Shown here: piece by piece, positions 17,068-26,974 of the stretch | Numbering within the stretch: the stretch's first letter is position 1 | Layout: each line of letters opens with the position of its first letter | Notes under the pieces: generated by a model | What the model was told of the DNA's origin: nothing | Seen by the model: the letters and a program-made list of their open reading frames with translations, nothing else | Database searches by the model: none | Made by a program: the position numbers and the translations under genes | Assembly (NCBI RefSeq): GCF_026000115.1 | Contig: NZ_AP026867.1 | Span: forward strand, 3,033,716 to 3,097,715 | Length of the DNA stretch: 64,000 nucleotides | Reading direction: 5' to 3' | From: Aureispira anguillae | Lineage (GTDB): Bacteria; Bacteroidota; Bacteroidia; Chitinophagales; Saprospiraceae

Positions 17068-17970
17068 CTACTTGGGTACACTAAAGGTTTTATTGGTATA
17101 GTTCAACAAAGTACAAACCCAATGGTTCATAGGAGTTGGTACATTATAATAATTACCTAAATTAACAATAATTCCATTCTTTGCCCCTAATTCGATTGTT
17201 TTTCCATTGAGTCGATCGGTCAGCATAGAACTGCCTTTGTTGGGGGGATATTTTTTTACTTTTATCAGCATTTCTTGTTCAAATGACGCTTCAATTTTTG
17301 CACCATCAGCAAGAGCAACCTCTATAGCTTCTCTTAATAACAAGCTATAAAGGTTTTGTATTTGCTCATCTTCAAAAATCCAACAGGTTGCCCCACTAAG
17401 GCACAATACCGCTCCCAAAGCAGCGCTTTCTGCCACCTTTTTCCAGCTTGCTGTTTTAAAATCATCTATCCCTAAAACATGAATTGTCTGCTTAGAAAAT
17501 AAGGCCGTAAAGTCATCCAACCACATTCCTTTCTTTAATAGAAGTTTTGCCTTTTTTAATTGCTCATAGCCTCCTTCTACACAAGGCTGAGTCGGGCAAT
17601 CAATAATAACTTCCAAAATAGGGTTATTTCGTGTGCAATACTTTTCTACGGACTCCTTGTGTCGAAGCCCATTTCGGATAACCACTACTTTTGTCCCAGT
17701 TCCAATTAGATTTTTTAATCCAATATGGGCAGAACTGTACTGATGTTCCTTTAGGCAAATAATCAACCAATCTAATGTTGTATTGTTCCTCAAATCGATA
17801 GAACAATCAATAGATGTTTGAAATAATGTATCTTGGTACTTCAAACGCAACTGATCTTTGGGAGAACGATTGTAATAAAAAATGCGGGTTGTTTCGTTCT
17901 TTTTCAAAGCAGTTGCTATAACAGAGCCAATCGCTCCCAATCCCAAGATGCCTATTTTTTTGAGTTTCAT
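17068..17970 (-). CDS. Ketopantoate reductase-like oxidoreductase (PanE/ApbA family)
   Basis: A 300-residue Rossmann-fold enzyme. The NAD(P) loop is GILGLGAIGS at about residues 8-17; the N-terminal half then shows the VVVIRNGLRH strand with the conserved Asn-Gly. The C-terminal helical domain has a Lys in SWKKVAESAALGAVL and the family segment SSMLTDRLNGKTIELGAKNG with its active-site Glu. Members reduce ketopantoate in CoA synthesis, but many paralogues act on other 2-oxo acids. No panB, panC or panD is near, and it sits between an unknown gene and an ankyrin gene, so I do not name it panE. Confidence 0.8.
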   Translation of the reverse strand: MKLKKIGILGLGAIGSVIATALKKNETTRIFYYNRSPKDQLRLKYQDTLFQTSIDCSIDLRNNTTLDWLIICLKEHQYSSAHIGLKNLIGTGTKVVVIRNGLRHKESVEKYCTRNNPILEVIIDCPTQPCVEGGYEQLKKAKLLLKKGMWLDDFTALFSKQTIHVLGIDDFKTASWKKVAESAALGAVLCLSGATCWIFEDEQIQNLYSLLLREAIEVALADGAKIEASFEQEMLIKVKKYPPNKGSSMLTDRLNGKTIELGAKNGIIVNLGNYYNVPTPMNHWVCTLLNYTNKTFSVPK

Positions 17971-17982
17971 TGCCTCGCCTTA

Positions 17983-18570
17983 TTATTTAATATAAGTCCT
18001 TTTCACCAAATTTAGCTTCATATTATAAGTAATGGGACCTTCTGGAAAATCTTTATCGTGTAAATAAGACATCAAAGAGAGTTGCAAATCGTCTTTAAAC
18101 CAAGTATAACGCATAAAATTTTGATGTTTTTTGCGATAAACGGAATCCTTTCGTTCAATTTTTGAGGCAGCCCCCAACAGCCCATCAAAGAGTTGAATTA
18201 GCTCCTGTTGTGTATTAAGAAAGACTTGGGCATGTTCTTGCAGCTGATTGGTTTCTACCTGTTTTAAAAATTCTCCCAGATCCGTTCCTCCTGCTTCCTC
18301 CCAATAAATTCTAGGATAAGCATATAACCAGCAACTAATTCGATCTATTTTTAGAACATCATGATTAGAGTTAAACCCATAGTACAAGGTCATATCTTCC
18401 CATTTTCCCACTTCAGAAGAATAGTTTAAGTGAGACATATGCCCTGAGTTTTTTCGTCTAAAATTATTTCCCTCCTTTGCAATTACTTCATCTACGGAAG
18501 TTCCTAGGGCGATTCCTCTAAATTGAATGCTTTTCTCTTTTATAATTTCATCAAATAATGTTCGATCCAT
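17983..18570 (-). CDS. Hypothetical protein, first gene of the reductase-ankyrin operon
   Basis: A 195-residue soluble protein with no recognisable domain. It opens MDRTLFDEIIKEKSIQFRG, followed by GIALGTSVDEVIAKEG, a motif reminiscent of small immunity-type or SMI1-like proteins where an expected-value loop precedes a helix, but this is too weak to assign. It is rich in aromatic residues and ends with a basic strand (NLVKRTYIK). The ATG at 18570 is chosen; the longer frame starts with TTG inside the inverted-repeat element upstream. The stop is 12 bp from the reductase-like gene, so these two and the ankyrin gene form one operon. Confidence 0.7.
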   Translation of the reverse strand: MDRTLFDEIIKEKSIQFRGIALGTSVDEVIAKEGNNFRRKNSGHMSHLNYSSEVGKWEDMTLYYGFNSNHDVLKIDRISCWLYAYPRIYWEEAGGTDLGEFLKQVETNQLQEHAQVFLNTQQELIQLFDGLLGAASKIERKDSVYRKKHQNFMRYTWFKDDLQLSLMSYLHDKDFPEGPITYNMKLNLVKRTYIK

Positions 18571-18630
18571 ACTTACTTTATTAAAAAAATGAAACTTTGA
18601 CAAGCTACAAAAAACCATTCCCTTAGCCAT

Positions 18631-18825
18631 CAAAGAGTAAAAACTTTGGTTCTTTGACAAATGATGTGGAATCGTAAACTACCTTGCCTGCTTATTACTG
18701 CTTTTGTTATAAGTTATAGGTCGTATGCTTAGTTCCTGTAAATACAGGACATACAACCTATAACTTTCTAAAAGCTTACCCTTTTTTAGTGTTTACCACA
18801 CGATTTGTCAAAGAGTAAAAACTTT
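18631..18825. repeat. MITE-like element: direct repeats, terminal inverted repeats, inner hairpin
   Basis: The 17-mer CAAAGAGTAAAAACTTT occurs at 18631-18647 and again at 18809-18825. Between them, CTTTGACAAAT plus TGTGG plus TAAAC (18652-18679) pairs with the complement at 18791-18813, with two mismatches and a 5-nt insertion. The centre is a perfect-looking hairpin at 18712-18765: AGTTATAGG-TCGTATG pairs with CATACaACCTATAACT, and inside it TCCTGT pairs with ACAGGA. There is no open reading frame inside. The layout fits a miniature inverted-repeat element, but this is inference. Confidence 0.55.
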
Positions 18826-18837
18826 TAACTACTTAAA

Positions 18838-20478
18838 TTATTCAGCTTTAGTTTTCCACGGCTTATCATCCCCCTCTTTGAATTTAAAACTTCTTTCAAA
18901 AGAAAGCGGAGACGGCGGAAAATTAGGTGCTGTATCCTGCCAATTGGAAGAAGGAATCCTAGAGAATGCCCAAAAAATAGCGGTCAAATTAGGTGCATCC
19001 GACTGTGCAATATCTAGGTGTAAATTTGAGCTAGCATACGCCAATAGGAATAAATAAAACTCCTCCAAAACTAGGGCATCATTTGCCAAACTAAAATTGG
19101 TGTGGTTAAATATAAAGTCGCTAATTGTGTAAATTCTTGAATGGGAAAAAATCGCTAAGATTTTTTGCAACCACCCCTTGGATAACAATCCCTGATAGAA
19201 TTCTTGCTCAATATAAGTTCTAATCAACTTTCCTTTGTTTGATGACCACTTTTTTAATGCTTCTTCTGTTGATAATTCCTTAATCTCCGCCTGTACATCT
19301 TCTATTTTAATCACATTGCGAATTAAAGCCCCCAAAAGATCTACCACTAAACGACATTGATGTTTATCTAAGTGACTAAAATCTATTTTATTGAATTTCG
19401 TTACCTTATAAATCAAGTCAAAAACTTCGGTACAATTGGTAAGATCAACCAATTGCTCTATGGTTGCATCTGGGTTCTTCAATAGCACCCGAATGATATG
19501 CAAATATCTAGCTTCTGCACGTTGCTTTAACTCCTTATTATTTTCCAATATTTTTAAGCCCTTCTGAATTTGAGCTTTGTTTTCAGATTCTAAATAATCA
19601 AAAACTAAATCCGTATCGGTATAATCTTCTTGGGGAATAGCAGCGATTTTTAAAAAGTGAGCACTCGCTTCTTGCGAAAGAAATTCCGACTTTAAATCAG
19701 GAGTTCCATTGTAGTATTTGCTTTCATACTTGATAGAAAAAAACGTTGTCCCTATTGGACCTTCCAAACCTAGATTTGACAACTGACTAAGTTTGCTCCA
19801 AGCCTTAGGAATTGTAGCGTATGGATAATAAGAAAACAAAAGTTCGCTTAGATTTTTTAACGTTGAGAGTTGCTCCAAGCCTTTCCAAAGTGCAGGGGTT
19901 GGTTCGATTCCATCACTGTCAATTTGAAGGCTACGCAGTTCATCAAACCCTTTAAAATCCCATCCCTCTTGCGCCAACAACAGCCCTGGAAAGTTAAAAC
20001 GTTCCAATTGGGTCAATTCCTTAAATTCCTTAGGAAGCATCGTTATTGCCGTTCCGTATAAATTTAATTTTTTTAGATTTTTGCACCTACTTATAAATGG
20101 AGGAACTTCAAGCAATTTTTGATTAAACCCAATATCAATATCTTCTATTGTCAGAGGGTTTAAATAGGTAATCCAAATCGGAAGTTTTTTCGTCAGTTTG
20201 CCCCCTAAATCGATTTTTTTTATGGGGAGCGTAGCTATAATTTCTTGGCTTATATTGCTAGGTTTCCATCTCGTTTTTTTAGCAATTTTAGGTTCCATAA
20301 TCGTTTCAGGCAGGTTGATTAGGTCTGACAATCTTTTGCCTTTTACAAAATCTAGAATTTCTTGGTATCGCTCCTTAACCACAACTTCAATAGGACTGCC
20401 TTTTATTTCGTTCAAGACATTTCGAATCCGATTTTTATCCCATGTTTCTATCTCTTGCGCTAACTCTTTTATGTCCAT
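18838..20478 (-). CDS. Leucine-rich-repeat protein
   Basis: A 546-residue soluble protein. After a helical N-terminus (about 1-70) comes a leucine-rich-repeat block at about 90-260 with units such as CKNLKKLNLYGTAITMLPKE, LTQLERFNFPG, FDELRSLQIDSDGIEP, LKNLSELLFSYYPYATIPKA and LSQLSNLGLEGP. The C-terminal half is helical with no domain I can name. No signal peptide or membrane segment is present when the ATG at 20478 is used; the longer frame adds residues that look like non-coding leader. It lies upstream of, and in the same direction as, the unknown/reductase/ankyrin operon, with the repeat element between. A protein-interaction role is likely; partner unknown. Confidence 0.85.
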   Translation of the reverse strand: MDIKELAQEIETWDKNRIRNVLNEIKGSPIEVVVKERYQEILDFVKGKRLSDLINLPETIMEPKIAKKTRWKPSNISQEIIATLPIKKIDLGGKLTKKLPIWITYLNPLTIEDIDIGFNQKLLEVPPFISRCKNLKKLNLYGTAITMLPKEFKELTQLERFNFPGLLLAQEGWDFKGFDELRSLQIDSDGIEPTPALWKGLEQLSTLKNLSELLFSYYPYATIPKAWSKLSQLSNLGLEGPIGTTFFSIKYESKYYNGTPDLKSEFLSQEASAHFLKIAAIPQEDYTDTDLVFDYLESENKAQIQKGLKILENNKELKQRAEARYLHIIRVLLKNPDATIEQLVDLTNCTEVFDLIYKVTKFNKIDFSHLDKHQCRLVVDLLGALIRNVIKIEDVQAEIKELSTEEALKKWSSNKGKLIRTYIEQEFYQGLLSKGWLQKILAIFSHSRIYTISDFIFNHTNFSLANDALVLEEFYLFLLAYASSNLHLDIAQSDAPNLTAIFWAFSRIPSSNWQDTAPNFPPSPLSFERSFKFKEGDDKPWKTKAE

Positions 20479-20688
20479 AATTTTAGTTTTAATACTCCGC
20501 TGTTTTTTTGATGAAGTATTGATTTTCAGAAAAAACTTCCCTAGTAATTTACACCATAGCATTAAATAAAACAATACAACTATTGCGGCATATTAAACGT
20601 TTCAAAGCAAATAAAACTGTCTTAAGCCATTAAAGAACAAAACATTAACAGCATACAAAATATAACATTCAACACCAGTTGTAAAAAT

Positions 20689-20725
20689 AAAACAGCCCCT
20701 TAGCAAAAAGCTAAGAGGCTGTTTT
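20689..20725 (-). terminator. Terminator of the receptor-DUF5689 operon
   Basis: Arms at 20689-20704 and 20710-20725 (AAAACAGCC then CTTAGC and the complement) pair with one mismatch around a 5-nt loop. On the minus strand it runs into TTTTATTTTTAC. Confidence 0.85.
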
Positions 20726-20753
20726 ATGAATTCGATCGAATAGGAATCAAAAC

Positions 20754-23387
20754 CTATTGTACATCTGTAGTATTTCTAATATTAATCTGATAACCTGTAA
20801 ACTGAGAAACGATCGCTGTAATACTTACGGTTCCAATAGCTACATTTGAACCAGAGAAAGTAGCACCAGAACGAGTATACATGTCCATGTTTCCTGTTGC
20901 ATCAGTTACTGTAGTTGTTCCAGAATAAGTAGTAGCACCTGAGATCGTTGCACCATTAATTTTCACTAATGTAGATTCCCATGCTTCAGCATTCGTTAAA
21001 ATATCTTGTATTGTCGCTACTCTTGGAGTCATTGTATTTCCAGTAGAAATAACAACAGCGTTCGCATTGGCTACATTACTAATTTGTAGTAAACCATTGT
21101 ACTCTGAAATATCAGCACCAGAAATATCTACAGTAATACTATCTCCTTCTGAAATCGTTGTATTATCAGAAGTAAAGCGCACTACAACACCAGCACCGCC
21201 AGTTTGTTGAAGCACCAAGTTTTTAGCTGTAATGTTTCCATTATCTTTGTCCGAAATCACAATCCCCGCAATAGAAGTATTAGCAGGAGCATTGGTAGCC
21301 GATCCTGAGAACAAAGCACGAGCAGCACCAATGGTAATAAAGTTGGTGCTTCCTCCACCGCCACCAGTAAAGTTGACATCAGAAGTATTGCGAATATTAA
21401 TTTGTGTCCCGTTGTAATCTCCTACTACTCCTGTAACATCACCAGAACCAGTTGGCAAAGCAGTAGATGCAAAGTTTGAAAATGCGCTAAACATCGAAAT
21501 TGATCCTGTAGCATCGTTTAACATTACATTAAAATCACCATAAGTAGATCCACCACTCAAGGTAGCTGTTTGTACATTAATCAAAGTAGATTCCCAAGAA
21601 GGATTTGCCATAATATCAGCAATTGTCGCTACTCTTGGCGCAATAACATTACCAGAAGACAAAGCCGTAGCATTGGCATTTGGCACTCCATTTACTTGCA
21701 ATAAACCATTAAATTCTTCAATCGTTTGTTGAGAAATATTAACCTCTAACTCATCTCCTAGATTAAAGGTATGAGGACCTGCAAAACGAACCGTAATCCC
21801 TGAACCATTAATTTCTTGAATCACTACATTTTGATCTTGCCAGTTACCACCAACTCTATCTGAAATTACAATACCAATAATTTTGGTTGTATCTGGAGCC
21901 GTTGTTGAAGCTCCTGTAAATAAGTTACGTGCGTCTTGGATACTAATTTGGTTCAAATTAGTTCCTCCACCACCGCCACCACTGCCAGTGATGTTAACAT
22001 CTGATAGATTACGAATTAACAATTGAGGACCGCTAGTATGATCTCCAATAACAGCCGTTACATCTCCAGTTCCTGTTGGCAAAGGAGTAGAAGCAAAATT
22101 AGCAAATCGACTAAACATAGTCACAGAACCCGTTGCATCGTTCAACATGACATTAAAATCACCATAAGTAACTGCACCATTGATATTAGCAGCTTGAACA
22201 TTAATCAATGTTGACTCCCAATCATTCACATTAGCGATTACATCCGCTACCGTTGCTACTCTTGGCGTAATAGAAATTCCACCAGGATTAGGCAATGCAG
22301 TAGCACGGCACAATGGCAAATTATTAACTTGTAAAAGGTTGTTGTATTCCTCTAAAGTAGCTCCTCCTACTTTTACTTCTACATAATCTCCCACTGCAAA
22401 ACCATGATCGTCATCAAAACGAACTGTAATACCAGCACCATTAGGCTCTTGAATCACCATGTTGCGTCCTTGCCACTGACCACTAGTTCCATCAGAAATT
22501 ACAATACCTTTGATTTTTCCTGTTGCAGAAGTTGGCGCACCAGAGAATTGACCTCTCAACGCTTGGATGCTAACGTCAGTATAGTTGGCCAAAGAAACAC
22601 AACGAGTACCCGTCATGCTGCTTACATCACGAGGATCACGAATAAACAATTGAGCCGTTCCGCTAAAAGAATTATAGACAGCGATAATAGAACCATTTCC
22701 TGTTGGCATCAACTCATTGGCATAATTAGCAAAACCACTATTTCTAACAATAACAGTTCCACCCGTTGCACACTCTGTCAAATCAGCGTTCTTACTCGTT
22801 TGTGTAGAAGCATAAGCGTAAGTACCGCCAGCAAAACAATCTGCAAATTCAACATTATCCAATTGAACCAAAGTATGATAGTCTGCTGAGGTTAAAGTAG
22901 ACAAAGTTTTTACAGTTGGTGTTAATGGTTGGTTGTATTCTCCACCAATAATAAATTGACGGTAAGTAGATTGAGGTAGTCTAGAATCATTAGTATTACT
23001 ACTACCAATCAATGCTGGAACGTCTCCGTCTTGCCAAATGTATAAGCCTTCACATTTAACCCAAACCTTGCGGCCAATTGGGAAATCATTATAAATACTA
23101 TAAGCATCAATATCAATACGGATACCTCCTGTTGAATCTTGAATCACAATTTGCTTGTAAAAATTACCTGATTTGTCATCAGCAATAACCGTTGCTTCCA
23201 AAATCTGATTCCCTAAAGCAACAGGGCTCGGTGAAGCCATCGCAATAACATCGGCAATAGTAGTATTAGCTTCTAAATTAGGCAACTCACTAATAGGTGG
23301 TTCGTCAAATTGCTTTTTACAAGCACTAAACACCATTAAGGTTACCAAAAGTAAAAAAGAAGAAAAATTAAAATATCTAGCTTTCAT
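20754..23387 (-). CDS. DUF5689-containing surface lipoprotein with three long repeats
   Basis: An 877-residue lipoprotein; the signal peptide ends in VFSAC with lipidated Cys23. A DUF5689-like region (about 35-265) is followed by three repeats of about 200 residues each. Each repeat runs from an opening like IQALRGQF, IQDARNLF or IGAARALF, through GIVISD, VIQE..G.GI.VRF, YN.LLQ, TPRVAT..D, WESTL..., and DATG...MFS, to a closing IRN.SDVN. Glycine-rich linkers (GSGGGGGG and GGGGGS) separate them. The OB-like strands resemble nucleic-acid or carbohydrate-binding folds, but no ligand can be read. It lies 54 bp after the TonB receptor gene and is very likely its partner at the outer membrane. Confidence 0.82.
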   Translation of the reverse strand: MKARYFNFSSFLLLVTLMVFSACKKQFDEPPISELPNLEANTTIADVIAMASPSPVALGNQILEATVIADDKSGNFYKQIVIQDSTGGIRIDIDAYSIYNDFPIGRKVWVKCEGLYIWQDGDVPALIGSSNTNDSRLPQSTYRQFIIGGEYNQPLTPTVKTLSTLTSADYHTLVQLDNVEFADCFAGGTYAYASTQTSKNADLTECATGGTVIVRNSGFANYANELMPTGNGSIIAVYNSFSGTAQLFIRDPRDVSSMTGTRCVSLANYTDVSIQALRGQFSGAPTSATGKIKGIVISDGTSGQWQGRNMVIQEPNGAGITVRFDDDHGFAVGDYVEVKVGGATLEEYNNLLQVNNLPLCRATALPNPGGISITPRVATVADVIANVNDWESTLINVQAANINGAVTYGDFNVMLNDATGSVTMFSRFANFASTPLPTGTGDVTAVIGDHTSGPQLLIRNLSDVNITGSGGGGGGTNLNQISIQDARNLFTGASTTAPDTTKIIGIVISDRVGGNWQDQNVVIQEINGSGITVRFAGPHTFNLGDELEVNISQQTIEEFNGLLQVNGVPNANATALSSGNVIAPRVATIADIMANPSWESTLINVQTATLSGGSTYGDFNVMLNDATGSISMFSAFSNFASTALPTGSGDVTGVVGDYNGTQINIRNTSDVNFTGGGGGSTNFITIGAARALFSGSATNAPANTSIAGIVISDKDNGNITAKNLVLQQTGGAGVVVRFTSDNTTISEGDSITVDISGADISEYNGLLQISNVANANAVVISTGNTMTPRVATIQDILTNAEAWESTLVKINGATISGATTYSGTTTVTDATGNMDMYTRSGATFSGSNVAIGTVSITAIVSQFTGYQINIRNTTDVQ

Positions 23388-23441
23388 AATGCTATATTAT
23401 ATATTATTTAGTTGAATAACTGCTGTTTTTAAATTAAGTTC

Positions 23442-26279
23442 TTACATTCTAAAGGTTAAACTAATCATATAGTTCGTTCCATAAGCATAATAGTACTTGC
23501 TTGGGAATCGATCAACATCCTTAGTTCTATAATCAAAACGGTATTGCTCAAAACCGCTTGTCTGCATATTGATATTGTTCAACATATTGCTCATTCCAAA
23601 TCCTAGAATAAAGTAGAAATTTTTCACCTTCCAAGATTTACGAATATAAATATCAGCCATAAAGTTACCTGGCATTTGACGCTGGTTGATGATGCTATTC
23701 CACAAATCAGAACCTGGTTGAACGGCATCTTCAACATAGTCAGGTGTCAAACCAGTCGTTGAAACGGCCTGTACGGTACGTCTATAAAAGTTAATATCCT
23801 CGTAAGCTGCATGGGTATAGTTGAAGTTAAAGCTAAAGGACCAAAACTTAGGTGCACGCCACCATACTCCTACATTAAATGCCATTTGGGGCGTATTCGG
23901 AATGTAAAAGTTCTTCAAATAAATTGTTGGTTCTTCTGAAACAGAATAAGGGTTATTATCAGCATAAAGTGCTGCTGTTGGTCTAGAAGTATAAATATAC
24001 TCACCAATCGCTGCTGCTGCACTAAGTGTAATCCCTCCATCTAAGTTGACTTCTCCTGCTACTTCTACTCCTGCATGCTGCTTTTCTACACCATTCATAA
24101 TAAAATTAACAAAAGATCCTCCTATCCCAGAGGCACTTCCTTCATTATCCAAATAGAAACTACGTTGGAAGATTTCATTCATAAACTTCGTATAGTATCC
24201 AGTTAGCTTAGCTTTGAATCGAGGCGCTTTTAGAATATATCCTCCCTCAATAGAATAGTTGCTAGAGCTTCTAAGGTTATCTAATACTTGGTCTCTAGTT
24301 CTAGCAGCCACGTAAGCATAACGGAAGAAAGGTGCTTTTGTTTGGTATGAACCATTTGCATACAAATAGTTACGTCCATCAATTTTGTAGGTCAAACCAC
24401 CTTTTACATTATAATTAAAAAATTGCTGTACTTCTGATTTACCTAAAGAGTTATCAGGGAACTGTCCATTTTGAACATTTCCTTTACGCCAGAAGGTAGT
24501 GTAGCTTCCTTGTCCACCAACAAAAAAGTCGATTTTATCAAAGGTAAAATTAAGCTGTGCCCAAGCACTAGCTTTGTGAATGTGCGCTTCATAATTATAA
24601 CCAAATTCATCGCCTTCTTTCAAGATTCTATTGGGATTTGCCAAATCATTTTGGTAAGAATCTTCGCTTCCAACTACTCCCGAATCACGCTCTACAAAAC
24701 GGTTGATGTCTACATAATAGTCGGCTCCTAGTAGATCTTCTAATACCTTAAAGTTTTTACTGTTGTAGAATTGGTACGTCAATCCTGCGTCAATGTTCAA
24801 AAACTTAGCTGCATTGGCATTTAAAATCATATTAAAGTTTGCCTTTTGGCTATCGTAACGACGTTCTTCTAAAACATATCGAGCACGATTCCCCCAAGTG
24901 GTGTCCCCTTGTACTCCATTGGCATTGGCTATAAAATCATAAGAATTTCTATTTATCTCATACATTCTATCCCAGTTAATTTGGCGGAAGGCCTCGCTAC
25001 CAGTATACAAATCAGAAGCTAAGTTGCTTTGATAAGGATCGTTGATATAAGAAGGTAGATTTCTATAATAATCAGGACGAGGATCTTGTGCATCGTACCA
25101 ATCCAAAGCAGTGCTTCCATATTTTCCAAATTGGTAGCTAGCAGAAGTGGTTAGTTTTACTTTATCACTCAATTCTATATCGTGAGACAAGATAAATAAA
25201 GGTTGGTGAGAATCTGTTGTTCTAGCATTTCTGATTTGAGCTTTTCCCGTTTCACCACTAGTTTGGTATCCCCAGTTTGGATTATAATAATGGCTATTTG
25301 CCAAACTGAACATTTCCTCTACAGCAGGGCTTCCTTTGCCACGCACAGAAGGTGCTCCCATTGCGGTGAACGAAATAGATTGCTTACCAAAACGTTTTTC
25401 TGCCGATACAAAATAAGAAGCCGCATTATAATAAGCTCCTTTGATAAAAGCTCCTTGAGGAGAATATCTCCACGATCCAGAAACAGAAAAAGCCCAACCA
25501 CTTGGCATCAACCCAGTATTGTAGGTCAACATCAAACGATGGTTATAAGAACGGTTGGCATAAGAATAGGTAAACTGTAAGCCTTTGCGTTGGCTTCCTG
25601 CACGACTATCAAAAGAAGAAGCACCTCCGATTCCACCCAATGCATAAGGTGTTGCCGCCAATCCTAAAGAAGAAGTACGGTTACGCATAACATCATTTAA
25701 CCCAGACCAAGACCACCATGTTGGACGTCCTGACTCTAAATCATTCATTGGGATATTGTTCATAAATACCGTTGTATTATCTGAATCGTATCCTCTAACT
25801 CTAAAACGTGCAGCTCCCCAAGAGAATGCTACCTTTGAAGAAAACACATCTCTACTAGCATTTAATACCCCAGAAATAGATTGCGTTCCTCCTGCTCCAT
25901 TTTCAATCTGCTCATCAGACAGCATGATAGTAGGAATTATGTCCTCAGCGGCAGGATTCTCTCCCCCACTAATGTCTAATTCTACGACTCCTAAATCCAA
26001 GACCCCATCTTTTATTTTGATGGCTTGAGTCTTTAATCCATAACCTTCAGCAGAAAACTGAATGGTGTATTCACCATAAGGTATCGCTGTAATTTCGAAT
26101 GCCCCAGAGGAATTAGTTTGGGCATAAAAATCTGTTCCTTGAATTTCAATAAGTACCCCTGCTAATGTACCCTTGTTTCCCCCATCTTGCATAGTCCCTT
26201 TTACCGAACCCTGTCCGTACATGAGGCAAGCAGAAAAACTCAAAAGGAGTATCAATATACTCTTTAAACAATGCTGCAT
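23442..26279 (-). CDS. TonB-dependent outer-membrane receptor with carboxypeptidase-like domain
   Basis: A 945-residue outer-membrane receptor. A signal peptide (residues 1-22, ending LMYG) precedes a carboxypeptidase regulatory-like domain at about 24-105 (GVLIEIQGTDFYAQTNSSG, then IPYGEYTIQFSAEGYG). A plug domain follows, at about 110-230, with SDEQIENGAGGTQSISGVL and FRVRGYDSDNTTVFMNN. The rest is a 22-strand-type barrel of alternating aromatic strands, ending in SLTFRM. It imports a substrate bound by its lipoprotein partner using TonB energy. The partner is the DUF5689 protein, and a secreted nuclease-family gene is divergent from it, hinting at a nucleotide, phosphate or sugar-phosphate substrate; that is inference. 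Confidence 0.92.
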   Translation of the reverse strand: MQHCLKSILILLLSFSACLMYGQGSVKGTMQDGGNKGTLAGVLIEIQGTDFYAQTNSSGAFEITAIPYGEYTIQFSAEGYGLKTQAIKIKDGVLDLGVVELDISGGENPAAEDIIPTIMLSDEQIENGAGGTQSISGVLNASRDVFSSKVAFSWGAARFRVRGYDSDNTTVFMNNIPMNDLESGRPTWWSWSGLNDVMRNRTSSLGLAATPYALGGIGGASSFDSRAGSQRKGLQFTYSYANRSYNHRLMLTYNTGLMPSGWAFSVSGSWRYSPQGAFIKGAYYNAASYFVSAEKRFGKQSISFTAMGAPSVRGKGSPAVEEMFSLANSHYYNPNWGYQTSGETGKAQIRNARTTDSHQPLFILSHDIELSDKVKLTTSASYQFGKYGSTALDWYDAQDPRPDYYRNLPSYINDPYQSNLASDLYTGSEAFRQINWDRMYEINRNSYDFIANANGVQGDTTWGNRARYVLEERRYDSQKANFNMILNANAAKFLNIDAGLTYQFYNSKNFKVLEDLLGADYYVDINRFVERDSGVVGSEDSYQNDLANPNRILKEGDEFGYNYEAHIHKASAWAQLNFTFDKIDFFVGGQGSYTTFWRKGNVQNGQFPDNSLGKSEVQQFFNYNVKGGLTYKIDGRNYLYANGSYQTKAPFFRYAYVAARTRDQVLDNLRSSSNYSIEGGYILKAPRFKAKLTGYYTKFMNEIFQRSFYLDNEGSASGIGGSFVNFIMNGVEKQHAGVEVAGEVNLDGGITLSAAAAIGEYIYTSRPTAALYADNNPYSVSEEPTIYLKNFYIPNTPQMAFNVGVWWRAPKFWSFSFNFNYTHAAYEDINFYRRTVQAVSTTGLTPDYVEDAVQPGSDLWNSIINQRQMPGNFMADIYIRKSWKVKNFYFILGFGMSNMLNNINMQTSGFEQYRFDYRTKDVDRFPSKYYYAYGTNYMISLTFRM

Positions 26280-26412
26280 ATCTTAGTTTTGAAGTTATCA
26301 ATCTATAGAAAAACTGCCATTTTTCTATCGACCCAAATTTTATTAGGTTGTTCTGTTCTAATTTGAGCTGGCAAGTTACAAATTAGGTAGGAATAAAACC
26401 TGCATTAAGCTG

Positions 26413-26420
26413 CAAACTTA
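26413..26420 (-). promoter_or_regulatory. Possible -7 box of the TonB receptor operon
   Basis: The minus strand reads TAAGTTTG, a TAnnTTTG match about 134 bp before the ATG. It sits inside a TGCATTAA...TTAATGCA inverted repeat that could be an operator. No clear -33 element. Confidence 0.35.
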
Positions 26421-26974
26421 ATAAAAAGTTAATGCATGGACTAATAAAAAAAGTTATCGTTACTAAAATTGTCTTTTTTTTACACTAGTTGTGCAATTCA
26501 CTCTACCCTTAAATTACAAAAAATGAGCTTTTTTCATAGTTTTTTATCCTTGGCTTTTTTCTAGCAAACAAGCTATTTATAAATGAATTAAGCGTTTATT
26601 TTTTTTTTATTTAATGCTAAATCACCCCCTTCCTAAACACTAAAATTAAGCCGACAATCTGATTCTATTTTTTTTCGTTTTTTTATAAAATGATTTGTTA
26701 ACAACCTTTATTTATCTCCTACTTCAAAAGCAAAACAAAGCTATTTTGCTCGCATCCCTCCATAAAGTTCAACCTTACAGTCAACTCATAAACTACGCAA
26801 TTATATATCTCAAAAAGCAACATTTCTGTTATTTTATATGGTTTTAACTTTTTATTATTTTTTCATTGAACTTAGCCAATAAAACAAGCAATAATTACTA
26901 AGAAAACCCCGTATCATTTCAGAACTTGACAAAAGATTAATTCATAATTCATGTTTTCTGAATAGAAGAAATCT

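Noticed and set aside
17068-17970. Naming the ketopantoate-reductase-like gene panE
   Set aside because: The fold and motifs match the family, but the neighbours are not pantothenate genes and many paralogues have other substrates.
18712-18765. The long hairpin as a terminator for the LRR gene
   Set aside because: No T-run follows on the minus strand; I described it as part of the MITE-like element instead.
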